Shown one piece after another: positions 43,361-52,711 of a DNA stretch of 64,000 nucleotides. The translations under genes were made by a program, and so were the position numbers. The stretch's first letter is position 1, and the number at the start of each line of letters is the position of its first letter. The notes under the pieces are model-generated. The model made no database searches, was not told where the DNA came from, and was given only the letters and a program-made list of their open reading frames with translations. The DNA is from Paraburkholderia fynbosensis (GTDB taxonomy: Bacteria > Pseudomonadota > Gammaproteobacteria > Burkholderiales > Burkholderiaceae): the NCBI RefSeq assembly GCF_902859935.1, contig NZ_CADIKI010000018.1, positions 124,001 through 188,000 of the forward strand. The letters are read 5' to 3'.

Positions 43361-43660
43361 ATGGCCGACCATCAAGAGGTTCCTTCGGATCAGCAGCCCG
43401 CGGCTGAGCCGCCCCCATCTTCGCCTTCCAAAGACGGCTTGTCGGGAACGGGACCCGCGCAGCCTGACCCGATTCCGTCGCCGCCCCCCGGTGCTTCTCC
43501 TACGCCCGGCGGCAACAACCTGAATGCTATCGACGATTCCGATGTCGATAAGGTCGTGCCCAAGCGTACGGAAGAAACCGAGCTGCGCGACACGTCATCG
43601 CCACCTGGCAGCGGCGGTCGAGCCGAAGATGACACAGGCGCGGCACCTCAACCCTTATGA
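43361..43660 (+). CDS. Small proline-rich, probably disordered protein
   Basis: A 99-residue protein almost devoid of hydrophobic residues. Pro, Ser, Asp and Gly dominate (PSSPSKDGLSGTGPAQPDPI), and an acidic-basic piece (DDSDVDKVVPKRTEETELRD) is the only varied part. Low complexity suggests intrinsic disorder. It has a weak AGGGG ribosome site and sits between two small genes on the same strand. Function unknown. Confidence 0.6.
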   Translation: MADHQEVPSDQQPAAEPPPSSPSKDGLSGTGPAQPDPIPSPPPGASPTPGGNNLNAIDDSDVDKVVPKRTEETELRDTSSPPGSGGRAEDDTGAAPQPL

Positions 43661-43691
43661 CGCGTAGCGGCGAACTCTGGAGCGTCCCCTG

Positions 43692-43940
43692 ATGCAGGAA
43701 ATTCATGCCCACCGCGGTTTCAATATCACCGTTCTCGTCGAGGACGACCCTGCTGGCGGTTCCTCGGTGACTACGCGGATCGACCGCGCCGAAGTAGATG
43801 CCGCCGAGCGAGCCGGATGGACCGCGCCGCGTCTTGCACGCTCGCCCCTGCGCGGCAAAGCGGCAATTGGCGCAGCCGTGGACGACGCACGCCATGCAAT
43901 CGATTCCGCGTTGGGTGAAAGGGGCGTGCTGGAAGAATAA
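43692..43940 (+). CDS. Small conserved protein of unknown function (GFxIxV type)
   Basis: An 82-residue protein beginning MQEIHAHRGFNITVLVEDDP and ending in a helix (GAAVDDARHAIDSALGERGV). The start pattern (M-x2-I-x3-K/R-GF-x-I-x-V) and the C-terminal Ala/Gly helix with R-x-I/V-D repeat those of the 87-residue protein at 32364-32627, so the two may be distant paralogues. It lies 32 bp after the Pro-rich protein and is probably co-transcribed with it. Confidence 0.6.
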   Translation: MQEIHAHRGFNITVLVEDDPAGGSSVTTRIDRAEVDAAERAGWTAPRLARSPLRGKAAIGAAVDDARHAIDSALGERGVLEE

Positions 43941-44359
43941 GCTCGGACAAGCCCGCTCCTACCTAGGTATCGTGTAAGTTGGCGCCGCGCGTCGGGCATG
44001 CTGCGGCCCCATCCGCGTGCTGTGCCGCGGCCGCTTGCGCGGTAAGCATCTAGTTGCTATAGCCAAAACGCACCGCTTTTGCAATGGCAATGGAAACGCC
44101 GGCACTGCGCTTCGAAAACGCCGGTCGTATCGACACAACCCCGCGTTGCCGACCGTGGTCTCAGCGGAGACAATGTGCACCGACACGCCACGACGCACGC
44201 ACCCCGAAATTGCGCGCTGTATGCAGGTGAAATCTATTGGAGGGCTAATTTACCGCCGCGGACGTGTGCCGCTCACCGCGGGCCCCGCATCGACCGTCGG
44301 CGGCGACGGCTCGCGCCCACATCTGCGCGAGACAGCCTCTTTCGCGCACCAGGTGACCG
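43941..44359. other. Intergenic region, nothing recognised
   Basis: About 420 bp upstream of the royal-jelly-type relic. It may contain the decayed 5' part of that gene, but no segment matches convincingly. Confidence 0.35.
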
Positions 44360-44696
44360 GTGTTTGCAGTTGCCCAGGACGGACGCATCTTCGTCAATTT
44401 CCTGCGGTGGAAGGAAGATGCGCCCATTTCGATCGGAATATTGACACCGGAAGGCGACGTTCGCCCGTTTCCGGGACGACAGATGGAATAGCTGGCGCAA
44501 TGCGAGGCGCTATGAGATGAACGCGCAAGAACTCCCGGTCTGCGTGCAGGCTATGTTGTGCGATTCGCAAAACAACTTCTGGGTGCTGGACCCGGGCGCG
44601 CCCGCGCAAGCGTTCGTCGTGGCAAGCGCACACAAACTCGTACGCATCGACCTGGCGACGAACAGCGTTGCCCAATGCGCTTCCTCACGGCTATGA
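44360..44696 (+). pseudogene. Major royal jelly/yellow-type (SMP-30-like) protein, fragment
   Basis: The first frame reads VFAVAQDGRIFVNFLRWKED followed by APISIGILTPEGDVRPFP. After a shift near 44473 the next frame gives DDRWNSWRNARRYEMNAQEL, MLCDSQNNFWVLDPGAPAQ and AHKLVRIDLATNSVAQ, matching the beta-propeller of MRJP/yellow proteins that bind or hydrolyse small molecules. A stop follows at 44694. Both ends of the original gene of roughly 360 codons are missing. Confidence 0.75.
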
Positions 44697-44861
44697 CCAT
44701 GGCCTCAGGACTCGATTCGGCATCTCCCTCCCGTGCCGTGAGCGGAAGGACCTCCGCAATATCCGTTGTGGGGCAAGGCGCGCGGCGCTCGCCCAGCCAC
44801 CGGAAAGCGATGGGGACCAGATACGGTTCGCTCGAACCTTTGCCCCGTTGGACGGGCTTTA

Positions 44862-45009
44862 CAGCAATTCGCTGATGACGCGCAATCGCACTTCAATCGC
44901 GCGGTCGTTCGCGAAGAGCTAAGCCGCTATGACGCTGCGGGAACCGCCTGTCAGCGATGCATCGAGCTTGACCCGACGCATGCTGACTCACTTCAACCTC
45001 GCCGGCTGA
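44862..45009 (+). pseudogene. TPR-repeat protein fragment
   Basis: About 49 codons carrying SHFNRAVVREELSRYDAAGT and CQRCIELDPTHADS, a TPR repeat with the typical W/L-G-Y-A-F/P spacing. No start or continuing repeats are in frame. It is one more truncated gene in this stretch. Confidence 0.6.
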
Positions 45010-45148
45010 GCAAGATTCGCGGCGACAACAAAGCTCGTTCGGCACCTTGGTGCGGGATCTCGGCACCAGTCGCCGGATTACGACCGACGCGCGCAACCCG
45101 CAGCCCGTCCACGATCACTTCTACGGCTTGTTCACACGCGCAGAGGCA

Positions 45149-46318
45149 CTACGGCTTCAACACCACCTTGATGCAGCTATCTTCCTTGTCGCGGAACACC
45201 TTGTACATATCGGGGCCCTTTTCCAGCGGCACGGTGTGCGTGATGACAAACGACGGATCGATCTGCCCTTCCACAATGCGTCGCAACAGATCATCGGTCC
45301 ATCGGTTCACGTGCGTCTGACCCATTCGAAAGGTCAGGCCCTTGTTCATCGCCGCGCCGAACGGAATCTTGTCGATCAATCCACCATAGACCCCTGGAAT
45401 GGACAGAATGCCTGCGGGACGGCATACGTAGATCATCTCGCGCAACACATGAGGCCGATCCGTCTCAAGCATCACGGCCTGTTTGGCGCGATCATAAATC
45501 GCGTCAAACGACCGCGTTGCATGCGATTCCATACCGACAGCGTCAATACATTTTTCGGGCCCCTTTCCCTGGGTAAGTTCTTTCAACCGGTCAAGCACAC
45601 TTTCGTCGTCGAAATTGATTGGAATAGCGCCGGCGCCGCGCGCCATTTCCAGGCGCTCCGGCACCCGGTCGATGCAGATCACCTGCTTCGCGCCCAGCAG
45701 GATTGCGCTTCTTATCGCAAACTGCCCCACCGGACCCGCTCCCCAGATGGCAACCGTGTCGGTGGGCTCAATGTCGCATTGAACCGCTGCCTGCCAACCG
45801 GTCGGGAAGATATCGCCGAGAAACAGCACCTGCTCATCCGTCAAACCGTCTGGAATCTTGACCGGCGTAAAATCTGCAAAGGGAACACGCACATACTCCG
45901 CCTGCCCTCCCGGATATCCTCCGGTGAGATGCGAATAACCAAACAGGCCGGCCGTGCTGTGGCCGAACACCTTGTCGGCCATTTCCTTATTCCGGTTCGA
46001 GCGCTCGCAAACTGAAAAGTAACCCCGGCGGCATTGATCACATTCGCCACACGCTATCGTGAACGGCACGACTACCCGGTCGCCCACCTTCAGACGCTTG
46101 TTCTCGGCGCCGACCTCCATCACTTCGCCCATGAACTCATGCCCCAGGATGTCGCCCGATTTCATACTCGGCATGAATCCGTCGAACAGGTGAAGATCCG
46201 AGCCGCAGATCGCACAGCTCGATACCTTGATGATGGCATCTCGTGGATGCTCGATGGTGGGGTCCGGGACGTTATCGACGCGGACATCCTTCTTGCCGTG
46301 CCAGCAAAGGGCTCTCAT
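45149..46318 (-). CDS. Zinc-dependent alcohol dehydrogenase (formaldehyde dehydrogenase-like)
   Basis: A 389-residue medium-chain dehydrogenase. ATG 46318 is preceded by GGAG at suitable spacing; an ATG at 46330 is possible. The catalytic zinc Cys and His are in SSCAICGSDLHLFDG and LGHEFMGEV. The structural zinc site is CGECDQCRRGYFSVCERS. The NAD loop is IWGAGPVGQFAIRSAILLGA. It resembles the glutathione-independent formaldehyde dehydrogenase group. It stands alone. The substrate is uncertain. Confidence 0.92.
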   Translation of the reverse strand: MRALCWHGKKDVRVDNVPDPTIEHPRDAIIKVSSCAICGSDLHLFDGFMPSMKSGDILGHEFMGEVMEVGAENKRLKVGDRVVVPFTIACGECDQCRRGYFSVCERSNRNKEMADKVFGHSTAGLFGYSHLTGGYPGGQAEYVRVPFADFTPVKIPDGLTDEQVLFLGDIFPTGWQAAVQCDIEPTDTVAIWGAGPVGQFAIRSAILLGAKQVICIDRVPERLEMARGAGAIPINFDDESVLDRLKELTQGKGPEKCIDAVGMESHATRSFDAIYDRAKQAVMLETDRPHVLREMIYVCRPAGILSIPGVYGGLIDKIPFGAAMNKGLTFRMGQTHVNRWTDDLLRRIVEGQIDPSFVITHTVPLEKGPDMYKVFRDKEDSCIKVVLKP

Positions 46319-46631
46319 TTGGTGCTCCATGGTGAGGTTATTCGTCGAACGCAAAGGCAATGACGGTCTCATAGCGTCTGGGTCCGCACACCGTCTTGCG
46401 CGCAAGGACTGAACCCGCTGGCACGGTGTGATTGCAAGAACCCGTTAAGGCAATCGGTCGGGAGCAACCCATGTGCCGCAAGCTGGCCCATTCCTGTTCA
46501 ACCGTCCGGCGTCGCGCGTGCCGGGGGGTCGCAACGCAGGCGGAGCGCCTGCGGAACGCAGCGTGCGATGTACCGGCGGACCGGTCCTTGCTGCTGCCCT
46601 CGCGTAGCCGGTTCACTGCCGGAGACAACCC
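46319..46631. other. Intergenic region, nothing recognised
   Basis: About 310 bp between the divergent alcohol dehydrogenase and the CinA relic. No RNA, repeat or small gene was found. Confidence 0.35.
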
Positions 46632-46829
46632 ATGAGTATTCCTATGCAAACGTGTCATTCCTGACGTCGCCAGGCCTGAAACTGGCGACTGCCGAATCGT
46701 GCACCGGTGGCCAGATTTCATCCTGGCTCGCGAGCGTGCCGGGCAGCGGCGCGTGCCTCGACGTCGGCTTCGTGAGTTACTCGCCATTGGGAAAAACCGG
46801 CTTCCTCGGTGTCAAGGAAGCCGGCCAGG
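46632..46829 (+). pseudogene. CinA/PncC-type nicotinamide-nucleotide amidohydrolase, fragment
   Basis: ATG 46632 follows a GGAGA site. After about 10 codons a frameshift leads to SPGLKLATAESCTGGQISSW followed by LASVPGSGACLDVGFVSYSP, the CinA C-terminal domain signature (TAESCTGG and VPGSG). The similarity ends near 46829, before the second half of the domain. Confidence 0.72.
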
Positions 46830-46928
46830 AGCAGCACATTGAAACCGCCGCAGCTATGCGAGTTTTTTGCTGGTGGTTTCGCTCGTCCTCGACGCCGCGA
46901 TACAGAGCGCAGGGCGTACCCTTCTTTC

Positions 46929-47189
46929 GGCAGTTCCACGCTGACCGTCATTGCGGGCATCGTGCCGACTATCGTTGGCCCGGTCATACTTGCTTTCGGC
47001 CTTGGCGCGCTGATCAAATGGCTATCCGATACGCGAGTCGACTTCCGTCCCGCGCTTATCGGCGGGACAGTCGCAGCGTTGCTGTTTACTGTGGGACGAA
47101 ACCTGTTCGGCTTATATTTGGCGCACGCTGGAATGGCGGGAGCTTTCGGCACGGCAAGCTCCCCCGCGGTCCCGATGATGCGGCTATAG
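46929..47189 (+). pseudogene. YihY/BrkB-family membrane protein, C-terminal fragment
   Basis: The frame reads LTVIAGIVPTIVGPVILAFG, then DTRVDFRPALIGGTVAALLF and TVGRNLFGLYLAHAGMAGAF, matching the last membrane helices of YihY/BrkB proteins. The gene has lost its first 180 or so codons, and its end is disturbed (ASSPAVPMMRL). Confidence 0.72.
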
Positions 47190-47411
47190 TTTCGCACTAT
47201 CGTTTTTCCTTTTCGGCTCGGAGCTCGCCTCTTCGCTTTGTCAGAAGCCACGAGAAGGAGAGGCAACGGATGCCAGGAAGCGCCTGAGTACCTCGCGCTG
47301 AACGACCACTATAGACGCACCCGGTGAATCAAAGCCTTTGCGCACTTGCGTTGACAGTGTCGAACCTGGGAAGGCGCGCCACCTGTTGGTCGGCTTCGCA
47401 CCAGGCACTTG

Positions 47412-48218
47412 TCAGCCGCGCCGATTTTTCAAGGGAAGCTTCTGCAAGACAAGTTGCGCAGCTTGACCGGACTGCCACCCGTCTGCCCCCGCCTGGACTG
47501 GTCCAGCTGATTTAGCCAGATCTTCGCGATTCTGCCGCTCCTTCAGGGTTGAAATACCAAGTTCCGTGTCACGACTTTCTATCATTGCCGCCTCAAGTTG
47601 ACCGTCCTGAGTGAAGCCCATCATCAACTGCGGGATTCCAAGCGGAAGCGCCGAATCTCGATCGATTTGCCACGTATGCCAGGTTTTGCCGTAAGTGTTG
47701 ACGAGACTGGCAATCGCGGTGTGTTCCACTTCCATGGGGATGCGGGGCATTACCAGTTCGCCCGACGTCGTCTCATGTCGGTGGCTATGCCAAAGCGGCT
47801 TTTCATCAGCGGGCAACGATCTGAAAATCTTCTCCGAAACGATGTATTCGATACCGATGAGTCGTGAGTGAGACTTGTTGCCGTCGTAAATAACGCACTG
47901 GAAGAAGTCTTCGTTCACGTGGTGGCAGTAGTGATGCGCCTCGATCTGCCTACCCATATCGTCCGCGTAGAAGTGAAAGCCGTTCAGATACATATTGATG
48001 GCAGCGATCGGCGCCTGACTTTGAAGCACATCCGCTCCTATGCCAAGCATTCTGCTTTTCGCCGACTTCTCACCGCCGGCGATTGCGCCCCCTCGTTCCG
48101 CTGTTTCGTGTGCGAAAGCCCTTCCCACGCTGGCGCAGCAACAGCTCGTAAGGGCCGCGGCGGAGGCAATGAGCTTCATAAAGCCGCGCCGCTCATGGTC
48201 GGTAGGAAGCGTACCCAT
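47412..48218 (-). CDS. Tat-exported DUF1264 (OBAP-like) protein
   Basis: A 268-residue protein. ATG 48218 has an AGGAGA site. The N-terminus has a twin-arginine signal (HERRGFMKLIASAAALTSCC). The DUF1264 core shows MYLNGFHFYADDMGRQIEAH, HYCHHVNEDFFQCVIYDGNK, LIGIEYIVSEKIFRSLPADE and WHSHRHETTSGELVMP. These proteins resemble plant oil-body-associated proteins. In bacteria they are secreted and of unknown function. The many conserved His residues suggest metal binding. Confidence 0.85.
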   Translation of the reverse strand: MGTLPTDHERRGFMKLIASAAALTSCCCASVGRAFAHETAERGGAIAGGEKSAKSRMLGIGADVLQSQAPIAAINMYLNGFHFYADDMGRQIEAHHYCHHVNEDFFQCVIYDGNKSHSRLIGIEYIVSEKIFRSLPADEKPLWHSHRHETTSGELVMPRIPMEVEHTAIASLVNTYGKTWHTWQIDRDSALPLGIPQLMMGFTQDGQLEAAMIESRDTELGISTLKERQNREDLAKSAGPVQAGADGWQSGQAAQLVLQKLPLKNRRG

Positions 48219-48993
48219 ATTGTCTCCTGAATGAATTGAGGTCGTCCTGAAGCGGGATCGGGACGCGTCGCACCGGCACCGGCAGCGGGAAGCGGCTCTT
48301 ACCGCCGGCAATGTATCTGTGCGACGCCTTTCATCTGGAGCCTCTCTAGAGTTGTGGCTCGCGACGATAAGAGGCGTCGCGTTAACTCAACGGTAAGGGG
48401 AGGCGCCAGCACTTGGCGTACCTTGGTACAGATAAAAGTGGCGTTTCAACTCTCGCGAAGGAGCGCCTTTCTCGGCTTTGCGGGCAGGGCTCCGGTTCGA
48501 AGCAAGCGCGATTCGGTCGATCACCATTCTTTGCATAACTTATCGAATCGTGCCGTTTCCGGATGTACCCGCAATGCAAACGCCGCGTTCTGCTGTCGCC
48601 GGCGGGCAGCGGCGCACGGTGGCCTTGCGCTGGAATAGTGCTTGTGGTCACATCTTGAGCGACGCAGCGGGCTGCCGCATGGATTGCAACAGCGAACCGA
48701 TCAGCCCGCGACGCTCGATCTGCCCTCAGTCGACTCGCCACGCAACCCTTATGCTATAGGACCCCGCCCACTTTCCACGTCCGCCTTGGGAACCGGCCGT
48801 TGCAATTTTCACGTGTACGGATCGTAATTACGTTAAAGGCTGCCGTCCCGCTCCGCTCAAGGATTGCCGCGACCGATGGAGCCGTCCCGCACTGACACGA
48901 AACGCAGGCGCGCCACAGGAAATACACCGTTTGTATCCTCGCTAGTCGCGCATGCAGGTATGGCACTCCATCAGTCTTCTGAGGAAACACGGG
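48219..48993. other. Intergenic region, nothing recognised
   Basis: About 775 bp, AT-richer near 48520-48560 than its surroundings. Open frames are short and without conserved features. Confidence 0.4.
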
Positions 48994-49074
48994 ATGAAGA
49001 ATCTGAAGCGTGGCATGCTGGCCTTCCAGTTGGTCATCTGGACAATAGCGCTGCTTCTTTCGTTTTGCGCGTGA
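48994..49074 (+). CDS. Putative 26-residue hydrophobic peptide
   Basis: MKNLKRGMLAFQLVIWTIAL followed by LLSFCA: a basic start and one membrane-length helix, with a GAGGAAA ribosome-like site. It could be a small membrane protein or the surviving signal peptide of a lost gene. Supported by composition only. Confidence 0.3.
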   Translation: MKNLKRGMLAFQLVIWTIALLLSFCA

Positions 49075-49308
49075 CGCAACCGCTGCGCGCGAGCCACCAG
49101 GGCAGGCGGGGAACAACCGTGCCGAAGCCCCGAATCCGACGATCCAAACAACCACGTCAGCGCGGCCAGTTTCCAGGCAAGCTACTTGCTGCCTGACATT
49201 GGAACGAGCAGCGGCTCTGAAAGGCGACAGATGTGACCGGATGGCCATGGCGTCGCCCGCAGCGACAGATCCGCAGATACGTCCAACGACGCTTGCGGAG
49301 AGACAAGG

Positions 49309-49461
49309 ATGAACCGCACTTTCTATACGCGAATGCTGACGGGTGCCATCGTAGTGCTAACTGTCGCCCTTTCGGCCGGTTGCAAGCCCAGCGACAAAGC
49401 AGGGGGCGCGGCGAATGCCGATTCGGCGGCCAGCAGGCCTGCGTCCGGTGCCAGCCAGTGA
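49309..49461 (+). CDS. Small lipoprotein (50 residues)
   Basis: ATG 49309 follows a GGAGAGAC ribosome site. The signal ends in VALSAGCKPSDKAGG, a proper lipobox with the acylated Cys at about residue 25. The mature part is short, Ala/Ser/Gly-rich and ends PASGASQ, the same ending as the lipoprotein at 58792-59067. Function unknown; probably anchored to the outer membrane. Confidence 0.6.
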   Translation: MNRTFYTRMLTGAIVVLTVALSAGCKPSDKAGGAANADSAASRPASGASQ

Positions 49462-49872
49462 ATTTCAGCTGCGCCCGAGGTATTCCCCGCAGCGTACAAA
49501 ACGTTTTCCGGGCCCTCAGTTTGCGGCCACCCTTCCCACCTGCCGTAGTTCTCCAAGCCGCAATTGGCCGCGAAAGTGTCTGCGCTGGCGCAATGAGCGG
49601 ATGCACGGGGCAAGCCGAGCGAGTACAGGCTTCTCGGGCAGATTGATTCCTCGAATGTGGGGGTTCTCACCCCGAACCGCCATGACCGGATTGAGATGAC
49701 GCCAGCGTTCGCATGAGAATGGGCGTCGCTCTCTTGCTATTGGCCCCACTGAACCCGCTCAGCAGTTACCGCCGCGCACAAGGTCACGCCGACCCGCCGA
49801 GCATCCTTGTGCTCACCGGCAACGGTTAAAGGATATCGGCGGCCGTTGGCCGACCCGGGACTCGACCCGTCT
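49462..49872. other. Intergenic region, nothing recognised
   Basis: About 410 bp. A 38-codon frame at 49713-49829 is open but lacks family or translation support. Confidence 0.3.
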
Positions 49873-50547
49873 TTATGCGTAACCCGACTTTGAGGCACGG
49901 CTGCTGCCGCTTTCAACCGCCGGTTGGTGACGAAAACCGAGTCCTCCTGCGCCGAGCGCTATGACCGCGCCGACGACCAGCGCTGCGACCGAGAACCAGC
50001 TCGCGCGGGCCACGGTGTGAGCCGCAGTGTCTGCCGCCTGCCTGGCGTCCGCGTTCGCTCCGGGACTCGATGCGGCAGCCGTGATAGAGGCGACGGCGCT
50101 TTGCGCCTGTTGTGAAAGCGAGTTGATCGCGCTGCTACCGGCACCCGTCTGGGCGCTGGCAGCGCCGACGGTTGCACCCGCCGACGCCACGTTTCCTGCC
50201 AGGCTTACCGCGCCTCCGATGATCGACGCTAATCCGAAGACGAGAAAAAGGATCATGACGGCCCATGCGAGCAGTCCATGCAACCAGCCGAGAACGGGCG
50301 CGCAACGCCCGGCAAAGTACGCGCCCCCAAACACAGAGACAACTGTTGTCACGATCAACCACGCCCCCGATCCAAAGCCGAATGCGCGACTTGGCGTGGG
50401 TTGAGACAACGGCGTGAGCAACGACGCGCCGATTGCCATTCCGAGGACACTCATCACAAGATAAGCGATTAGCGAAATAATCACACCCGTGAATACTGCA
50501 CCCCACGACACGCGTGGTAGTCCCTCTTGAGTTACTAAGAGTCGCAT
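49873..50547 (-). CDS. Conserved four-helix membrane protein
   Basis: A 224-residue protein. ATG 50547 has a GGAGA site. MRLLVTQEGLPRVSWGAVFT starts a family pattern (RVSWGAVFTGV), with helices at about 15-38, 63-84, 93-118 and 190-212 and an Ala/Ser/Thr-rich loop (about 120-190) that may face the periplasm. I recognise the family only as a conserved hypothetical membrane protein of proteobacteria. No operon partner. Confidence 0.75.
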   Translation of the reverse strand: MRLLVTQEGLPRVSWGAVFTGVIISLIAYLVMSVLGMAIGASLLTPLSQPTPSRAFGFGSGAWLIVTTVVSVFGGAYFAGRCAPVLGWLHGLLAWAVMILFLVFGLASIIGGAVSLAGNVASAGATVGAASAQTGAGSSAINSLSQQAQSAVASITAAASSPGANADARQAADTAAHTVARASWFSVAALVVGAVIALGAGGLGFRHQPAVESGSSRASKSGYA

Positions 50548-51103
50548 GGTAAGTCTCCGGTTGGTCTGGCTACCAGGAATTCGCCGGAGAAGCCCGGCTC
50601 GGGAGAGCCGCAAGCGGCGTTCCACGTCGCGGTGGCCTGTCCGCGGACACGGTGCTGTCCGCGGACTTCGTTACCCCGGCGTGAGGGGCGATTCGGTCGC
50701 TACGAAGATGCTGTGCGCCGGCAGATCATTACCAGCCCTATTCGCGGATCAGGGCCTATTACGTCTGATCGCGGCGTCCCGCGGGCTTGTGTTTGCGTGC
50801 GGCTCGCGACGGTCAGGCGCCCGATGCCATCGCATCCACCACGTACGTCGCCTGTTGAACGGTCCTCAGCAGAAGCCCGGGGGAAGTGTCATTTTCGATA
50901 GCCATCATCTTGGCAAATCCCCTACCCAGCTAGCCGGCGCGCAGTGCCGCCCGGTACGAATCGTGCGGAACATTGTTGCGCCGCGATTCCAACGTCTCCG
51001 GAAGGAAACACGCGCGACTGCGCAGAGCGGGCAGCGGCCGCACCGTTGGCTCTCCAGCCGAAATTGCCGACCAGCCTCATAGGCACTGACTTTCGACCCT
51101 ACC
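50548..51103. other. Intergenic region, nothing recognised
   Basis: About 555 bp between divergent genes. No tRNA, riboswitch or repeat was identified. Promoters of both neighbours should lie here; a manganese riboswitch was looked for and not seen. Confidence 0.35.
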
Positions 51104-52420
51104 ATGACCTCAGTCGATCACACGGGAGCCACGCACCCTCAACGCGGCAAAGTCGAAGGGGGCACCGCTGCGCATTCCTGGGCGGCCGACATCGGTCCCG
51201 GCGTCATCACGATGGCCGCCGACAACGATCCGGCCGGCATCGTCACCTACTCGTTGGCGGGCGCGCAGTTCGGGTACGACATGTTATGGACTTGTGTGCT
51301 GAGCTATCCGTCGATCGTCGCGTTGCAACTCGTGTCGGCCCGGATCGCGGTCCTGACCGGCAACGGGTTGACGACCAACATGCGCAAGCACTACTCGCGA
51401 GTATGGTTCTTACTTGCTGTGGGCCGCTTTCTCATTGCGAACACATTCAATATTGCGGCGGATGTCGTCGCGATGGGCGTCGGCGCGCATTTGCTGTGGG
51501 GCGGGTCGATCCCCGGCCTCGCGACCTTCTTTCTCATTCTCTCCGTCGCGCTCCAGTGGTTCGTCCCGTATGCAAAGTACGCGCGCGTGCTCAAATGGCT
51601 GGCGCTTTCGTTGTTTGCCTATGTCGGCGTCGATATCGCGCTTCAACTCGAGTGGACAAGACTGACGGCCAGCTTCTTCGTCCCTCATATTTCCTGGTCG
51701 GGGCATTATCTGGAGATGCTGCTCGCTGTTCTGGGCACGACGATCAGTCCATATCTGCTGTATTCGCAGGCCGCACAGCAAGTGGAAACGCAGCGCCCGC
51801 AAGACGCACGCTCCAACGATGAAAGCCGTCGGGAAGCCGGCTTGAGGCGCTTGCGAAGCATACGTGGCGATACGTTGATCCGAACCGGGCTGTCGAATGC
51901 GATCGCCGTATCCATGATGATCGCCGCGGCGGCGACGCTCCGCGCCAACGGCCGAGCTCCTGATTCGGCGGCATCGCTCGCGAGCGTGCTCGCGCCGGTC
52001 GCTGGCCGGTTCGATACGCACCTCTTCGGTCTGGCGCTCATCAGCAGTGCCCTGCTGGCGTTGCCGCCGCTCGCCGGCTCGGCGGCACACGCAGTCGCGA
52101 GCACGGTCGGCTGGCCGCTCGACCATCAGCACAACCGGCGCATCGCATTCGCGTTGATCGCAATCGTGTCGCTGGGAGGCGCCATGGGCATCGTACTGGC
52201 GGCGATGCAGCTAGACCCGATTCGCGTGTTGTACTGGAGCGCTGTGGTCAACGGCACGACTGCGACGCCGGTGATGGTGTTGCTCGTGCTGCTCAGCACG
52301 AGGCACTCTTGCGTGGGCGACCTGAGTGCGCACTGGACATTGCGTGCGCTCAGTTGGCTGGCGACTGCGGCAATGGGTGCCGCCGTCGTCGCACGATACG
52401 CGTGCAGATTGCTTGGCTGA
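51104..52420 (+). CDS. NRAMP-superfamily divalent metal transporter, non-canonical metal site
   Basis: A 438-residue protein with about eleven membrane helices. The first helix has AADNDPAGIVTYSLAGAQFG (about 39-58) where classical Mn/Fe NRAMP proteins have DPGN. Helix 6 has GTTISPYLLYSQAAQQ (about 206-221) and lacks the MPH methionine motif. The protein belongs to the superfamily by these positions and by overall layout. Loss of the methionine suggests a metal other than Mn, Fe or Cd (Mg or Al-type branches are known), or altered transport. It stands alone; regulation is not visible. Confidence 0.87.
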   Translation: MTSVDHTGATHPQRGKVEGGTAAHSWAADIGPGVITMAADNDPAGIVTYSLAGAQFGYDMLWTCVLSYPSIVALQLVSARIAVLTGNGLTTNMRKHYSRVWFLLAVGRFLIANTFNIAADVVAMGVGAHLLWGGSIPGLATFFLILSVALQWFVPYAKYARVLKWLALSLFAYVGVDIALQLEWTRLTASFFVPHISWSGHYLEMLLAVLGTTISPYLLYSQAAQQVETQRPQDARSNDESRREAGLRRLRSIRGDTLIRTGLSNAIAVSMMIAAAATLRANGRAPDSAASLASVLAPVAGRFDTHLFGLALISSALLALPPLAGSAAHAVASTVGWPLDHQHNRRIAFALIAIVSLGGAMGIVLAAMQLDPIRVLYWSAVVNGTTATPVMVLLVLLSTRHSCVGDLSAHWTLRALSWLATAAMGAAVVARYACRLLG

Positions 52421-52711
52421 ACGCGAATTCTTACCTTGGGCCATGCACTCTTGCGGCCTCCCCTGTTGCACGGCTATCGCGAGGCGCATCGAGTCGTCGG
52501 CGACAGAGAACCTCGCGGTGAGCCGCAACGTAGGCTGGCCACATTGGTTCGCGCGACGACGAACGAACCAGACGTCGCCACCGCCTTCGCAAGCCGCAAC
52601 CGACTGGCCGGCCCGAACCACGTCTGTCTGCTGTTGCGGGCGCCTCTCGCTACACTGTCTTGCGAAAGACCATCTCGTGTGTGATCGACATGCCGCGCCG
52701 ATACGCGGCGA

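Noticed and set aside
49713..49829. 38-codon frame beginning MRMGVALLLLAPLN
   Set aside because: Hydrophobic start only; no translation signal or family.
49840..49900. tRNA-like GGGACTCGACCC string
   Set aside because: No cloverleaf could be built around it; the T-arm and acceptor stem do not pair.
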